A stretch of DNA of 28,982 nucleotides from a virus, in IMG/VR virus record IMGVR_UViG_3300049825_000379, positions 1-28,982 of that record; one strand, given 5' to 3'. Shown one piece after another: positions 15,957 through 22,226 of this stretch. How positions within the stretch are numbered: the stretch's first letter is position 1; every line of letters begins with the position of its first letter. The notes beneath the pieces were generated by a model. The model made no database searches. It was not told the origin of the DNA and was given only the letters and a program-made list of their open reading frames with translations. Both the position numbers and the translations under genes were made by a program.

Positions 15957-16885
15957 GAATCCTCTCCAGGTTGGCGTAACGCAATGTCGTAAGGCTCGGG
16001 CGGATTGGTCGCATCTTGCGTGAATCGAAAGCTTTGCTGGTCGTACCACAACTTGACTGGCCCTTCCCACTCGCCGTGTCGTTGCTTATCGCACAGCAAA
16101 TAGGCATCCGGCTCCGACCAGTCCCCGCTTCCGCCTTTCTGACGGTCTGCCTCCTTTCGCTTGTTGCGCCATACGGTAAACACGTTGTCCACCTGGTCCG
16201 TGATCGAGCTCGAGCCTTTCGCGTCAAACTTTCCCGGCATCGTCCGTTCGTCAGCCATTTTCTTCGCGTGGTGAATCAAGTGAATGTGCATGCCGGTGTC
16301 TAGCGCTATCGTGCACAGCGAGTTGACGAAGTCTTTCTGTCCGTTGTAATCGTCGTCACCGCGCACGCACTTCATGAGCGAGTCGAGAAAAAAATGTTGA
16401 ATACCAAGCTGGTCGTGACACCAGCGGATGACCGCCTGCATCTTCTTCGGATCGACCATGCCAAGCTGGTCGTAAATCCACAGACGGTTCTCAGTCCAGT
16501 TGTGGAAGCCTCGAATGAACGGTATTTGCGGCTCATGTGATGCGGCGGCTTGCCGAACCATCCGGCTCAACGTCTTAACCGGCTTCATCTCCAGCGATGC
16601 GATGCACACCCGCTGCCCCTGCCAGCAGAGGGAGAGTGCAACCTCCGAGGTCATTGCGCTTTTGCCATGGCCGTTGATCCCAGGCCAGAGCGAAACCTCG
16701 CCCGGACGTAGCCGGATGTCATGCTTGGTCTTCGACCATGGCAATACACACCCGGTGTGCTCCGCTGGCATGCACATCGAGTCGATGACACGCTGTGCCA
16801 TCGTGCAGGCGGCAATGACCTTTTCGCCCGGGTCCGGCTCTTTCAGGTACTCGGAAAGATCGATGCTATCGGGTATAACGTTCAC
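15953..16885 (-). CDS. DnaB/T7-type replicative helicase or RecA-fold ATPase
   Basis: The 310-residue protein consists of a RecA-like motor: Walker A GINGHGKS (residues 69-76), a catalytic Glu in SLEM (about 99), Walker B HFFLDS (164-169), the IHLIHHAKK motif (about 201-209) and the late segment ITDQVDNVFTVWRNK. These match the ATPase domain of SF4 helicases such as DnaB, T7 gp4 and Twinkle. There is no primase domain and no full DnaB N-terminal domain, so it is a stand-alone motor. It would unwind the fork, perhaps loaded by the replication protein encoded just upstream. Confidence 0.88.
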   Translation of the reverse strand: MNVIPDSIDLSEYLKEPDPGEKVIAACTMAQRVIDSMCMPAEHTGCVLPWSKTKHDIRLRPGEVSLWPGINGHGKSAMTSEVALSLCWQGQRVCIASLEMKPVKTLSRMVRQAAASHEPQIPFIRGFHNWTENRLWIYDQLGMVDPKKMQAVIRWCHDQLGIQHFFLDSLMKCVRGDDDYNGQKDFVNSLCTIALDTGMHIHLIHHAKKMADERTMPGKFDAKGSSSITDQVDNVFTVWRNKRKEADRQKGGSGDWSEPDAYLLCDKQRHGEWEGPVKLWYDQQSFRFTQDATNPPEPYDIALRQPGEDS

Positions 16886-17339
16886 CGAAAATATCCCCCT
16901 CGGTTAGTTTGTGTGAGCGAAGCACCATGCGCCAACGAGCGCGATGCGCCCATTCCGGGAACCACTTCGCGGCATGCTTCTGGATCGCGCCAGGCGCCCC
17001 AGCAAGCGCATCCAGCTCGCCAACAAAGTCACCCCAGTTGCGCGGGCTGAAGTCCGGCCAGATGCGCCAGCCCTGCTTTGCATCTTGCGCCCAAAGATCG
17101 ATGCTCTTGGGATACCAAGCTATGTCCGCCAATGCGCCTGCAACGCCGCTACCGCTATTGCACCAGACCAGTACGTTGAGGCCAGCCAGGACGGTCCAAT
17201 CGCAGCCTGGGCGGTAGTGAATCGTGGGGTTCGTGTACGGCGTCGCGCCGACCAGCGAGACAATGACCTCGTCCGCGGGCGCGCTCCCATTCCTGCGAGC
17301 TTCTAGGATGCGCTGAGCGCCTGGAGCGAGTTCAGTCAT
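16866..17339 (-). CDS. Unknown protein between replication protein and helicase
   Basis: A 157-residue, Trp-rich protein (about eleven Trp) whose ATG overlaps the stop of the replication gene and whose end overlaps the helicase start by 20 bases. A central segment (LAGLNVLVWCNSGSGVAGAL then DIAWYPKSIDLW) looks like a Rossmann-type or nucleotide-handling core, but no standard motif is complete. The tight overlaps suggest a replication role, for example helicase loading or priming. The family is not recognised. Confidence 0.72.
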   Translation of the reverse strand: MTELAPGAQRILEARRNGSAPADEVIVSLVGATPYTNPTIHYRPGCDWTVLAGLNVLVWCNSGSGVAGALADIAWYPKSIDLWAQDAKQGWRIWPDFSPRNWGDFVGELDALAGAPGAIQKHAAKWFPEWAHRARWRMVLRSHKLTEGDIFGERYTR

Positions 17340-18091
17340 TTCGCCCTCGCAAACATTTCAAGCTCTTGAGCAGAGCGAGTCGATGTTGGCATTTCGACAG
17401 GGAGCTTCGCCCAGTTATCGGTGATCGCGTTCATGAAGGCTTTGTCCCAGTCGGCGTACCTGTAGCCTTTCGCGGCGACCTTCAGCAAGAATGACTGCAA
17501 GTGCAGGTCAAGTCGGGTATGACCTTTCGTGGTCGCCCACTTTCGTACTGCCTCGGATATTTCAAATCCTTCAGGCAGGTCTGTCAGGATGGGTTTCGAG
17601 CGACGCCTAATATCTTTAGAAGAAGAAGAAGAAGAAGAAGAAGAAGAAGAAGAAGAAGGGGTTGGCTGAAGGTTGGCATCAAGGTTAACCTTATCTTCAA
17701 CCTTGTCCATATCCTTGGAGATAACCTCCTTGAGTTTTTTCAAGGTCGGATTTCCGCCTAAGTGCCCGCCCTGACTACGTTTTTCCCTAACTAGCTCATC
17801 CCTAATCATGCGGCGAGACATGATGGTGCCGTCACCATCTGTGCTAAGCACATTGGCCTGTGACAGCTCCTCAAGCCAACCTTCAACCTCAGGTAAGGTT
17901 GCGCCCACAATGCTCGCAAGGTTGGCTGGAAGGATAACCTTCTGCCCAACCTTGAGGTAACCATAGGGTGAACCTTGATGCATTAGGCAAAGCATTTCAA
18001 TCCAGAGGCCGCGGGCGCCAACTGAACACGCGCGAAGGCCAAGGTCACGTTGCCAATCGCCTGGGTAAAACTGGAAAGATGGGCGCTTCAC
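17336..18091 (-). CDS. Replication initiation-type protein, probable origin-binding protein
   Basis: The chosen start is GTG 18091 with GGAG 10 bases upstream; TTG at 18097 is closer to it and less likely. The N-terminus (KRPSFQFYPGDWQRDLGLRA then GARGLWIEMLCLMHQG) is the winged-helix-like domain of phage replication proteins related to DUF1376. A flexible linker with 13 consecutive Ser near residue 150 leads to a C-terminal helical domain (ISEAVRKWATTKGHTRLDLH onward) that could contact the helicase. It lies upstream of the helicase and contains iteron-like DNA repeats within its own coding sequence, as lambda O does. Residues 1-90 are the likely DNA-binding part. Confidence 0.78.
   Translation of the reverse strand: MKRPSFQFYPGDWQRDLGLRACSVGARGLWIEMLCLMHQGSPYGYLKVGQKVILPANLASIVGATLPEVEGWLEELSQANVLSTDGDGTIMSRRMIRDELVREKRSQGGHLGGNPTLKKLKEVISKDMDKVEDKVNLDANLQPTPSSSSSSSSSSSSSKDIRRRSKPILTDLPEGFEISEAVRKWATTKGHTRLDLHLQSFLLKVAAKGYRYADWDKAFMNAITDNWAKLPVEMPTSTRSAQELEMFARAK
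17618..17656 (-). repeat. (TCT)13 trinucleotide repeat encoding poly-Ser
   Basis: Thirteen perfect TCT codons lie in frame inside the replication gene (AGA on the plus strand). All thirteen Ser codons are identical although the gene otherwise mixes Ser codons, so slippage rather than selection on the protein probably built the tract. It gives a pure polypurine/polypyrimidine stretch beside the iteron-like repeats. Length changes would stay in frame. Confidence 0.9.
17669..17976. other. Candidate replication origin with iteron-like repeats
   Basis: The hexamer AAGGTT or its complement AACCTT occurs ten times here: 17669, 17681, 17687, 17699, 17878, 17895, 17918, 17936, 17948 and 17971. Several are extended to CAAGGTTG/CAACCTTG. 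About 0.15 copies would be expected by chance in 308 bases. The copies fall in more than one reading frame, so they are not a protein repeat. They form two clusters inside the replication gene, one beside the (TCT)13 tract, which mirrors the lambda origin (iterons plus purine-asymmetric DNA within gene O). Confidence 0.62.
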
Positions 18092-18104
18092 GGTCAATTC
18101 ACTC

Positions 18105-18182
18105 CAGGTAGGGGGCTGGGTAGTAAGCCCAGCAGACGAAAACCGACCAAGGGAAGCCGGGAAACGCCTCGGCCCCTACCTG
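18105..18182. ncRNA. Structured leader RNA upstream of the replication gene
   Basis: A 10-bp stem CAGGTAGGGG/CCCCTACCTG (18105-18114 with 18173-18182) encloses a 6-bp hairpin GCTGGG/CCCAGC (18115-18120 with 18128-18133) stacked directly on it. A second hairpin at 18157-18172 abuts the 3' strand of the stem, leaving about 23 unpaired bases between the two. On the minus strand the closing stem ends right at the GGAG ribosome binding site of the replication gene, so folding could control translation. The second hairpin is slightly better on the plus strand (G-U rather than A-C), so the transcribed strand is not certain. It does not match any tRNA or riboswitch I know. Confidence 0.55.
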
Positions 18183-18252
18183 CAATGAACTTGATGGAAT
18201 TTGACACAAAGACTCCCTTGATTGGCTGTCGGATTACGAGCCCGACGGTGTG

Positions 18253-18282
18253 ATTATTGTCGAGCTATTGCGGCAGAGTCAA
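18253..18282 (-). promoter_or_regulatory. Promoter for the replication gene
   Basis: Minus-strand TTGACT (18282-18277) and AATAAT (18258-18253) are spaced by 18 bases, each matching the sigma70 consensus at 5 of 6 positions. The -35 overlaps the stop codon of the upstream gene. Transcripts starting near 18246 would carry a leader of about 155 bases that includes the foldable element at 18105-18182. Confidence 0.6.
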
Positions 18283-18446
18283 GCTTTTCCCTGCAAATGA
18301 TGCCGCCCCGCCAGCGCCTCGTACCTCTCGCAGCGCTTGACGCACGGCCGCAAGAGAGCGCACTTCGGATCGCCGCCGCGGACCGCGATGCAGTAGCGGC
18401 AGGGGAGGCATGCGTAGTAGGCGGGCAGCTTCACGGCCGCGATCAT
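18279..18446 (-). CDS. 55-residue Cys-rich small protein
   Basis: ATG 18446-18444 overlaps the TGA of the preceding gene (ATGA). The peptide contains ACLPCRYC (Cys13, 16, 19) and later Cys29, Cys35 and Cys39, spacing that suits a compact zinc-binding knuckle. A much longer reading of the same frame, to 18629, only shadows the upstream gene. The gene ends at the -35 of the next promoter. Function unknown; binding of metal, DNA or protein is plausible. Confidence 0.6.
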   Translation of the reverse strand: MIAAVKLPAYYACLPCRYCIAVRGGDPKCALLRPCVKRCERYEALAGRHHLQGKA

Positions 18447-18658
18447 CTCCGGGAGTCTCCACCCCAGTAATTCAGGTCCGAAGTGTGCGTCGAGCAGGAT
18501 GGGCAGTACGGCCCCGATGTGCCCCACAATCGTCCGCAACAGGATGCGCAGAGCGGCTTGAAAGGGTCGGTTTTCGCAGGCAGCGCCAATTCGACGGCGG
18601 TGGGCTGGCGAGCCGGCATCTTCGCGCACTCGTCAATGATGATGAGATCGGGTTTCAC
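18443..18658 (-). CDS. 71-residue zinc-ribbon-like protein
   Basis: GTG at 18658 overlaps the upstream stop (GTGA). The C-terminal half has CASCCGRLWGTSGPYCPSC, a CxxC...CxxC zinc ribbon (residues about 37-55). The N-terminus (MKPDLIIIDECAKMP) looks like a strand ending in acidic residues, reminiscent of a Walker B strand, but no Walker A is present. It belongs to a run of small Cys-containing genes between the sigma-like gene and the replication gene. Confidence 0.68.
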   Translation of the reverse strand: MKPDLIIIDECAKMPARQPTAVELALPAKTDPFKPLCASCCGRLWGTSGPYCPSCSTHTSDLNYWGGDSRR

Positions 18659-18912
18659 AGATGTGCCTCTGCGTCAGCCACGCGCTCTGCGAAGGTTGCG
18701 GGCTCGAATCCGGGGATGCGGCGCAACTTGTGCTCGGGGTAGTCGCGCGATTTGAGCGCTGGCCCACGAACTTCGCCGTTGCAGTGATAGGTGGCGTAAT
18801 CAAAACGAAGCCCGCCAATAATCACGGCGGTGCAGCCGTCTGCGAGCGAAAAAGGCAACTCAACGTGCCCAAGCAGGCGCGTATCGCAACAACAACGAAT
18901 CGGGATTTTCAT
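18655..18912 (-). CDS. Small phage protein of unknown function
   Basis: From ATG 18912, which overlaps the upstream TGA (TGATG), this is an 85-residue protein starting MKIPIRCCCDTRLLGHVELP. The N-terminal Cys triplet and a later YHCNG give a possible metal site, and the rest appears beta-rich. Upstream extensions of the frame lack a ribosome binding site. Tight overlaps on both sides make it a genuine member of the leftward early operon; no family recognised. Confidence 0.65.
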   Translation of the reverse strand: MKIPIRCCCDTRLLGHVELPFSLADGCTAVIIGGLRFDYATYHCNGEVRGPALKSRDYPEHKLRRIPGFEPATFAERVADAEAHL

Positions 18913-19133
18913 CACAGGCTCTCCAAGTTGTCGTGGCCCAGGTACGGATTGTCGCCGCGCGCACCGATGAGCAGCTGCTCGAAGGTAAAGCCGCGCAGCT
19001 TGCACTCAGCGCGGACCTTCGCAAGCGCTTGACGTTCGATCTTGTGCACGTGCCCGTGGCTGCACCCCATAACCTGCGCCACTTCGGCGCAAGTCATGGC
19101 GTAGCAGTTGTCCGCAAGGATCTTGGCGGGCAT
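18912..19133 (-). CDS. Sigma-factor region 4-like DNA-binding protein
   Basis: The 73-residue protein contains MTCAEVAQVMGCSHGHVHKI followed by ERQALAKVRAE, the HTH of sigma70 region 4 (normally the -35-recognising part: an A-x-x-x-G turn, then V..IE..AL.K). It lacks regions 1-3, so it cannot act as a full sigma factor. Small phage proteins like this may bind RNA polymerase or DNA to redirect transcription. ATG follows the upstream TAA by a few bases. The fold is well supported; the role is inferred. Confidence 0.75.
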   Translation of the reverse strand: MPAKILADNCYAMTCAEVAQVMGCSHGHVHKIERQALAKVRAECKLRGFTFEQLLIGARGDNPYLGHDNLESL

Positions 19134-19138
19134 GGTGA

Positions 19139-19630
19139 TTACTCGGATTCGGGCATTTCAGCGAGCGCGGGAGGCTCGATGGAGATGGTGATGTCGGACT
19201 TCTGGTGCTCGTACAAATAGGAATGCACGTCGCTATGGCCGACGACTTGAATGCGCAGCGTCGTCTCCACGGTGCCGCCTGTCATGGGCTTGATGCTGAT
19301 GTTGTTGATTTTCGCGCTGTCGATTTTCAGGATGGTTTCGACGCCCAGGTGAATGAGAACGCCAGCGCCGACCAGCTCGTAATCAATGCCGATGGGGTAA
19401 TTGATTTCCGGATGGCGCAGCACGAAGTTTTTTCCGCCCACCATGTCGTTGACCGTCTCGTCTTTGTACGTTTCGGCGCACAAGCCGCGGCAGATCACAT
19501 CCAGCATTTCCTTCGGCAAATGCGCGACGATTTTCATGTCGAAGGCGCCCTTATTGTCGCCACCTTCGGTGCGTGTGTTGAGATGCGAAAATTTGACAGG
19601 CTGCTCTTTGAGGGCGAAACGAGTGTCCAT
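19139..19630 (-). CDS. Conserved phage protein of unknown function
   Basis: The 163-residue protein begins MDTRFALKEQPVKFSHLNTR, an N-terminus shared by a widespread family of phage proteins encoded near replication and recombination genes. The remainder is beta-rich, with alternating hydrophobic strands (GVLIHLGVETILKIDSAKIN, then TVETTLRIQVVG) and an acidic C-terminus. An acidic tail after a beta domain recalls ssDNA-binding proteins, but no OB-fold signature is certain. AAAGGA precedes the ATG. The leader between 19640 and 19720 carries GC-rich palindromes. Confidence 0.75.
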   Translation of the reverse strand: MDTRFALKEQPVKFSHLNTRTEGGDNKGAFDMKIVAHLPKEMLDVICRGLCAETYKDETVNDMVGGKNFVLRHPEINYPIGIDYELVGAGVLIHLGVETILKIDSAKINNISIKPMTGGTVETTLRIQVVGHSDVHSYLYEHQKSDITISIEPPALAEMPESE

Positions 19631-19671
19631 GCAGGTTCCTTTCGGTGGGGGTAAATTGAATGTAGGTGGTG

Positions 19672-19716
19672 GCCGGACTTGATACCGGCTCCAGTTTTGC
19701 AGGACCGGCTAGCCGG
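19672..19716. repeat. GC-rich palindromes in leader
   Basis: GCCGG/CCGGC with an 8-base loop (19672-19689) is followed by the perfect 12-bp palindrome CCGGCTAGCCGG (19705-19716); CCGGCT occurs twice. They lie between the small HTH gene and the conserved 163-residue gene, with no T tract, so an operator or mRNA-stability hairpin is more likely than a terminator. Confidence 0.4.
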
Positions 19717-19729
19717 GGTTCACCGCTCA

Positions 19730-19912
19730 CTACCTGGCGTGCATCTGCCCGCCGTTCATTTTCTTGACGAGTTTTTCCTCGTATTGCTTCACGATGAATT
19801 GCGCGCGCTGAGGGGATACGTCGAACTTCTCACCTATTTCCGCCCATGTATAGCGCGCTTTTTTCATGCGCCGCATTGCTGCCGCGCGTTGGTTTGGTGT
19901 CATGTCATTCAT
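19730..19912 (-). CDS. Small helix-turn-helix protein heading the leftward operon
   Basis: A 60-residue basic protein (MNDMTPNQRAAAMRRMKKAR) with the HTH-like segment YTWAEIGEKFDVSPQRAQFI followed by VKQYEEKLVKK, resembling sigma region 4 or MarR-type turns. It is the first gene left of the divergent promoter region. No ribosome binding site precedes either ATG (19912 or 19903), and the nearest promoter-like hexamers would start RNA almost at the ATG, so it might be translated leaderless, as lambda cI is from PRM. A regulatory role is likely but unproven. Confidence 0.68.
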   Translation of the reverse strand: MNDMTPNQRAAAMRRMKKARYTWAEIGEKFDVSPQRAQFIVKQYEEKLVKKMNGGQMHAR

Positions 19913-19919
19913 GGACGCG

Positions 19920-19949
19920 ATGTTTGCATGAGGGGTTGAGGTATGTCAA
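19920..19949 (-). promoter_or_regulatory. Candidate leftward promoter
   Basis: Minus-strand TTGACA (19949-19944) is a perfect -35. The best -10 at 18 bases is AAACAT (19925-19920), a weak match. The palindrome ATACGTAT (19949-19956) touches the -35 and could be an operator. Confidence 0.4.
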
Positions 19950-19982
19950 TACGTATCGAATAAATATATTTTGCTTGGCCTG

Positions 19983-20012
19983 TTGACAAATCTCAACGGC
20001 TTGGCGCAATAT
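19983..20012 (+). promoter_or_regulatory. Candidate rightward early promoter
   Basis: TTGACA (19983-19988) and CAATAT (20007-20012) are spaced by 18 bases, giving a start near 20019 and a leader of about 30 bases to the first rightward gene. An AT-rich stretch (about 19957-19972) lies upstream and could serve as an UP element. Together with the leftward signals this forms a divergent control region. Confidence 0.5.
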
Positions 20013-20048
20013 CCGTCCATCGCATCACAAAACAACCTGGAGAACACC

Positions 20049-20414
20049 ATGTCCAACAATCAAGCCAGCCATACGCCGACGCCCAATTGGGCCGAAGTTG
20101 CAACGCCCTTGGTCATCGATACCGACAATCGCGGATGCATCATCGTGCGCGACTCGCGCGGCGACATCGTGATCTTCGAGCGCTATCCCAACGACACGCA
20201 TGACGGGAAGGACTCATTTTACGAAGCGATGATTACCCGTACTCGTGCCAATTTCCACGCCATCGTCCGCGCCGTGAACAGCCACGCGCAACTCGTGGCG
20301 GCGTTGCACTCAGTTTTTCGTGGTATCGAACATGAAGTCGCATCAGGTGGCGGCATCTTCAGCGACAAGCAACTCACGAAAGCCCGCGCCGCCCTCGCTG
20401 CGGCCCGCGAATAG
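20049..20414 (+). CDS. First rightward gene, unknown phage protein
   Basis: ATG 20049 follows GGAG at 6 bases; a TTG further upstream at 19971 would read through the promoter region and is rejected. The 121-residue protein has a beta-type core (ATPLVIDTDNRGCIIVRDSR then GDIVIFERYPND) and a C-terminal helical part (ANFHAIVRAVNSHAQLVAAL) common in phage early proteins of unknown function. It is the first product of the rightward operon and therefore probably made early. Confidence 0.75.
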   Translation: MSNNQASHTPTPNWAEVATPLVIDTDNRGCIIVRDSRGDIVIFERYPNDTHDGKDSFYEAMITRTRANFHAIVRAVNSHAQLVAALHSVFRGIEHEVASGGGIFSDKQLTKARAALAAARE

Positions 20415-20423
20415 GGCGTCGAG

Positions 20424-20570
20424 ATGAACTTCCGCGAAGAACTAAAAGCCATCGATGAACACTACCGCAAGCTGGCGCAGTTCAATGCTGCGCGCCAAGG
20501 CAGTTTTGAGTGGCTTGCGCTTGAACAGAATCTCTTTGTGGTTGAACAGCCGGATGGAGAAGAAGATTGA
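20424..20570 (+). CDS. 48-residue acidic helical protein
   Basis: ATG 20424 opens a 48-codon frame whose TGA overlaps the TTG start of the next gene (TTGA). The peptide (MNFREELKAIDEHYRKLAQF onward, ending DGEEDstop) is charged and probably helical. The tight overlap and G/C-rich third codon positions support it; the ribosome binding site is weak. No family recognised. Confidence 0.6.
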   Translation: MNFREELKAIDEHYRKLAQFNAARQGSFEWLALEQNLFVVEQPDGEED

Positions 20571-20761
20571 GCGACCAACCCACAGAGCGCCTAAATCGTC
20601 ATGTTGCCGAATGCGATTCCCGGAGCTGGATGACATTCAAGTCCGGCATCGCTGTCGGCTTCTTCCTCGGTGCGATGTCGCTTGGCTTCGTAGTCTTCTT
20701 TGCGCTGTTCATCGCCGCGCCGTTGGTTGAACTCTTTACACGATTCGGAGGTATCTGGTGA
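20567..20761 (+). CDS. Small single-pass membrane protein
   Basis: TTG at 20567 overlaps the previous stop, and the frame ends in a GTGA overlap with the next gene. The 64-residue protein has a hydrophilic N-terminus and one strong membrane segment at residues about 27-54 (SGIAVGFFLGAMSLGFVVFF onward). Phage early membrane peptides of this kind often interfere with host functions or superinfection, but no specific role can be assigned. Confidence 0.65.
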   Translation: MSDQPTERLNRHVAECDSRSWMTFKSGIAVGFFLGAMSLGFVVFFALFIAAPLVELFTRFGGIW

Positions 20762-20946
20762 GTTTTGCTTTTGAAAGTCGGCTGATAAAAATCAGCGAGG
20801 AACGCTGGGCCGAATTGCATGAATTGTGCGGCGACGCGTGGCACGACGAAGGGCATCGCTATTTAGTTATTGACACTCTTCTTGATATCGCCATCCCGAT
20901 CCAGCGCGACAAGTTAGACGGCGAGTTGTTGGATCAAGTGCTATGA
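20758..20946 (+). CDS. 62-residue unknown protein
   Basis: GTG overlaps the upstream TGA, and the stop overlaps the next ATG (ATGA). The acidic protein (SFAFESRLIKISEERWAELH onward) is mostly helical and has no recognised motif. Its place in an uninterrupted chain of overlapping frames is the main evidence for it. Confidence 0.6.
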   Translation: MSFAFESRLIKISEERWAELHELCGDAWHDEGHRYLVIDTLLDIAIPIQRDKLDGELLDQVL

Positions 20947-21122
20947 CGCTCACCATGCACGGCATGAAAGTTCGAGTCGAGTACGACGACAAGGGCATGC
21001 CGTACCTGAACGCGCATGATCTACAGCTCGCGCAGCAATCGGGGCACCCAGCCACATTTGCCGAAGAGCGCGAAGTTCGTGATTTTTTCGCTGAAGCTCT
21101 AAGAGAGAAAGGGTTGCAATGA
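20943..21122 (+). CDS. 59-residue unknown protein
   Basis: ATG 20943 overlaps the preceding stop and the TGA overlaps the next ATG. The protein starts MTLTMHGMKVRVEYDDKGMP, with short strands followed by a charged helix (FAEEREVRDFFAEALREKG). The N-terminal part is reminiscent of excisionase-like or small winged modules, but this is too vague to call. Overlaps on both sides support a real gene. Confidence 0.6.
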   Translation: MTLTMHGMKVRVEYDDKGMPYLNAHDLQLAQQSGHPATFAEEREVRDFFAEALREKGLQ

Positions 21123-21370
21123 AAACAGACTATACGCAGCACGTTGGCGAAGAAGCGCGCCCAACGATCATCGGTGCAGAGATTCGAGCGCTGGGCCAGA
21201 AAGCGACCGAAGTCGCGTGCAGCGAGTTTAACCGTGGCTATCACCATGGGTACGATGCCGCAATCGAAGACCGGGAAGACATGATTAAGTACGCCGCGAA
21301 AGTTTGGTTTTGCATCGGTCTTCTCACTGCGGCTTCGGTGACTTGCCTAATTTTTATCATCAAGGCGTGA
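21119..21370 (+). CDS. Small membrane-anchored protein
   Basis: The 83-residue protein has a soluble N-terminal region with RGYHHGYDAAIEDREDMIK, then one membrane segment at about residues 62-82 (AAKVWFCIGLLTAASVTCLI onward) ending in a Lys. The layout fits a tail-anchored inner-membrane protein. ATG overlaps the previous stop. Function unknown. Confidence 0.68.
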   Translation: MKTDYTQHVGEEARPTIIGAEIRALGQKATEVACSEFNRGYHHGYDAAIEDREDMIKYAAKVWFCIGLLTAASVTCLIFIIKA

Positions 21371-21404
21371 CCCAGCGCATTACACAACCACAAGGAACGA
21401 GACA

Positions 21405-22226
21405 ATGACTCTTGTTTTGCAAGAACCCTCCGAGCGCGAGCTGAGCGCCGACTATTTTGATGCGGATGGCATCAATTGGTCGACGCTGAAGGCGATGCGA
21501 GAGAGCCCGAAAGCTTACCTCTACGCAGCCGAAAACGACCGCGAAGACAAGATTTCCTTCATGGTCGGGCGCGCGGTGCACACGAAAGTTTTCGAACCGG
21601 ATTTATTCGATGCCGAGTTCGCCATCTGGACCGAAGGCGACCGCCGCGGGAATGCCTGGAAAGCGTTTGCCGAGGCGCACGCGAGCAAGACCATCCTGAA
21701 GACTGACGAGATGATTCTCGTGGACGCGATGGTCGCCGCAGTTCGCAACGATCCTGTCGCGAAGCCTTTCCTTTCCGGCGTATTCGAGCGGCCTATTTTC
21801 TGGATCGACCCGACCACTGGATTGCTCTGCAAGGCGCGGCCTGACATGGTCGACAAATTCAAAGAACGCGTGGTCGACCTGAAGACGTGTCGCAGCATTG
21901 ATCCTCGCCGCTTCGGCAACGACTGCGCGCGGCTTGGGTATCACCTGCAGATGACGCACTACTCGAACGGCGTGAAGACTGGTCTCGGGTGGGAGCCGAA
22001 AGAGCATGTGCTGATCGCGGTGGAGAAAGCGCCGCCGCACGATGTTGGCGTGTTCTTGATTTCGGCCGTCGACATTGGCAATGCGGCCGAGGAAGTGGCT
22101 GCGCTGCTCGTGCGCGTCCTGGAATGCACCGAGGATGGTGCGTGGCCTGGTCGCTTTTCCGAGGTGCAGGAACTGCAAATTCCGTCGTGGGTGAATGGCG
22201 ACGTGGAAATCGAGGAGATTCAGTAA
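21405..22226 (+). CDS. PD-(D/E)XK exonuclease, RecE-like
   Basis: The 273-residue protein carries the nuclease core: GRAVHTKVFEP (residues 55-65), KARPDMV with catalytic Asp147, VVDLKT with Asp158 and Lys160, and LGYHLQMTHYSNG with Gln182. This is the order seen in RecE/lambda-type exonucleases and the PDDEXK family annotated DUF3799. It probably degrades one strand of linear DNA to make overhangs for annealing. AAGGAACGAGAC precedes the ATG. The next gene overlaps it (TAATG) and is the likely ssDNA-binding partner. Confidence 0.85.
   Translation: MTLVLQEPSERELSADYFDADGINWSTLKAMRESPKAYLYAAENDREDKISFMVGRAVHTKVFEPDLFDAEFAIWTEGDRRGNAWKAFAEAHASKTILKTDEMILVDAMVAAVRNDPVAKPFLSGVFERPIFWIDPTTGLLCKARPDMVDKFKERVVDLKTCRSIDPRRFGNDCARLGYHLQMTHYSNGVKTGLGWEPKEHVLIAVEKAPPHDVGVFLISAVDIGNAAEEVAALLVRVLECTEDGAWPGRFSEVQELQIPSWVNGDVEIEEIQ

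Noticed and set aside
17618-17656. CRISPR array or assembly artefact for the short tandem repeat
   Set aside because: It is a plain trinucleotide run without spacers, in frame within a conserved-looking gene; a copy-number error is possible but the tract itself is plausible.
18105-18182. A tRNA gene
   Set aside because: The outline resembles a cloverleaf, but there is no TTC loop, no recognisable anticodon arm, and the closing stem is 10 bp rather than 7.
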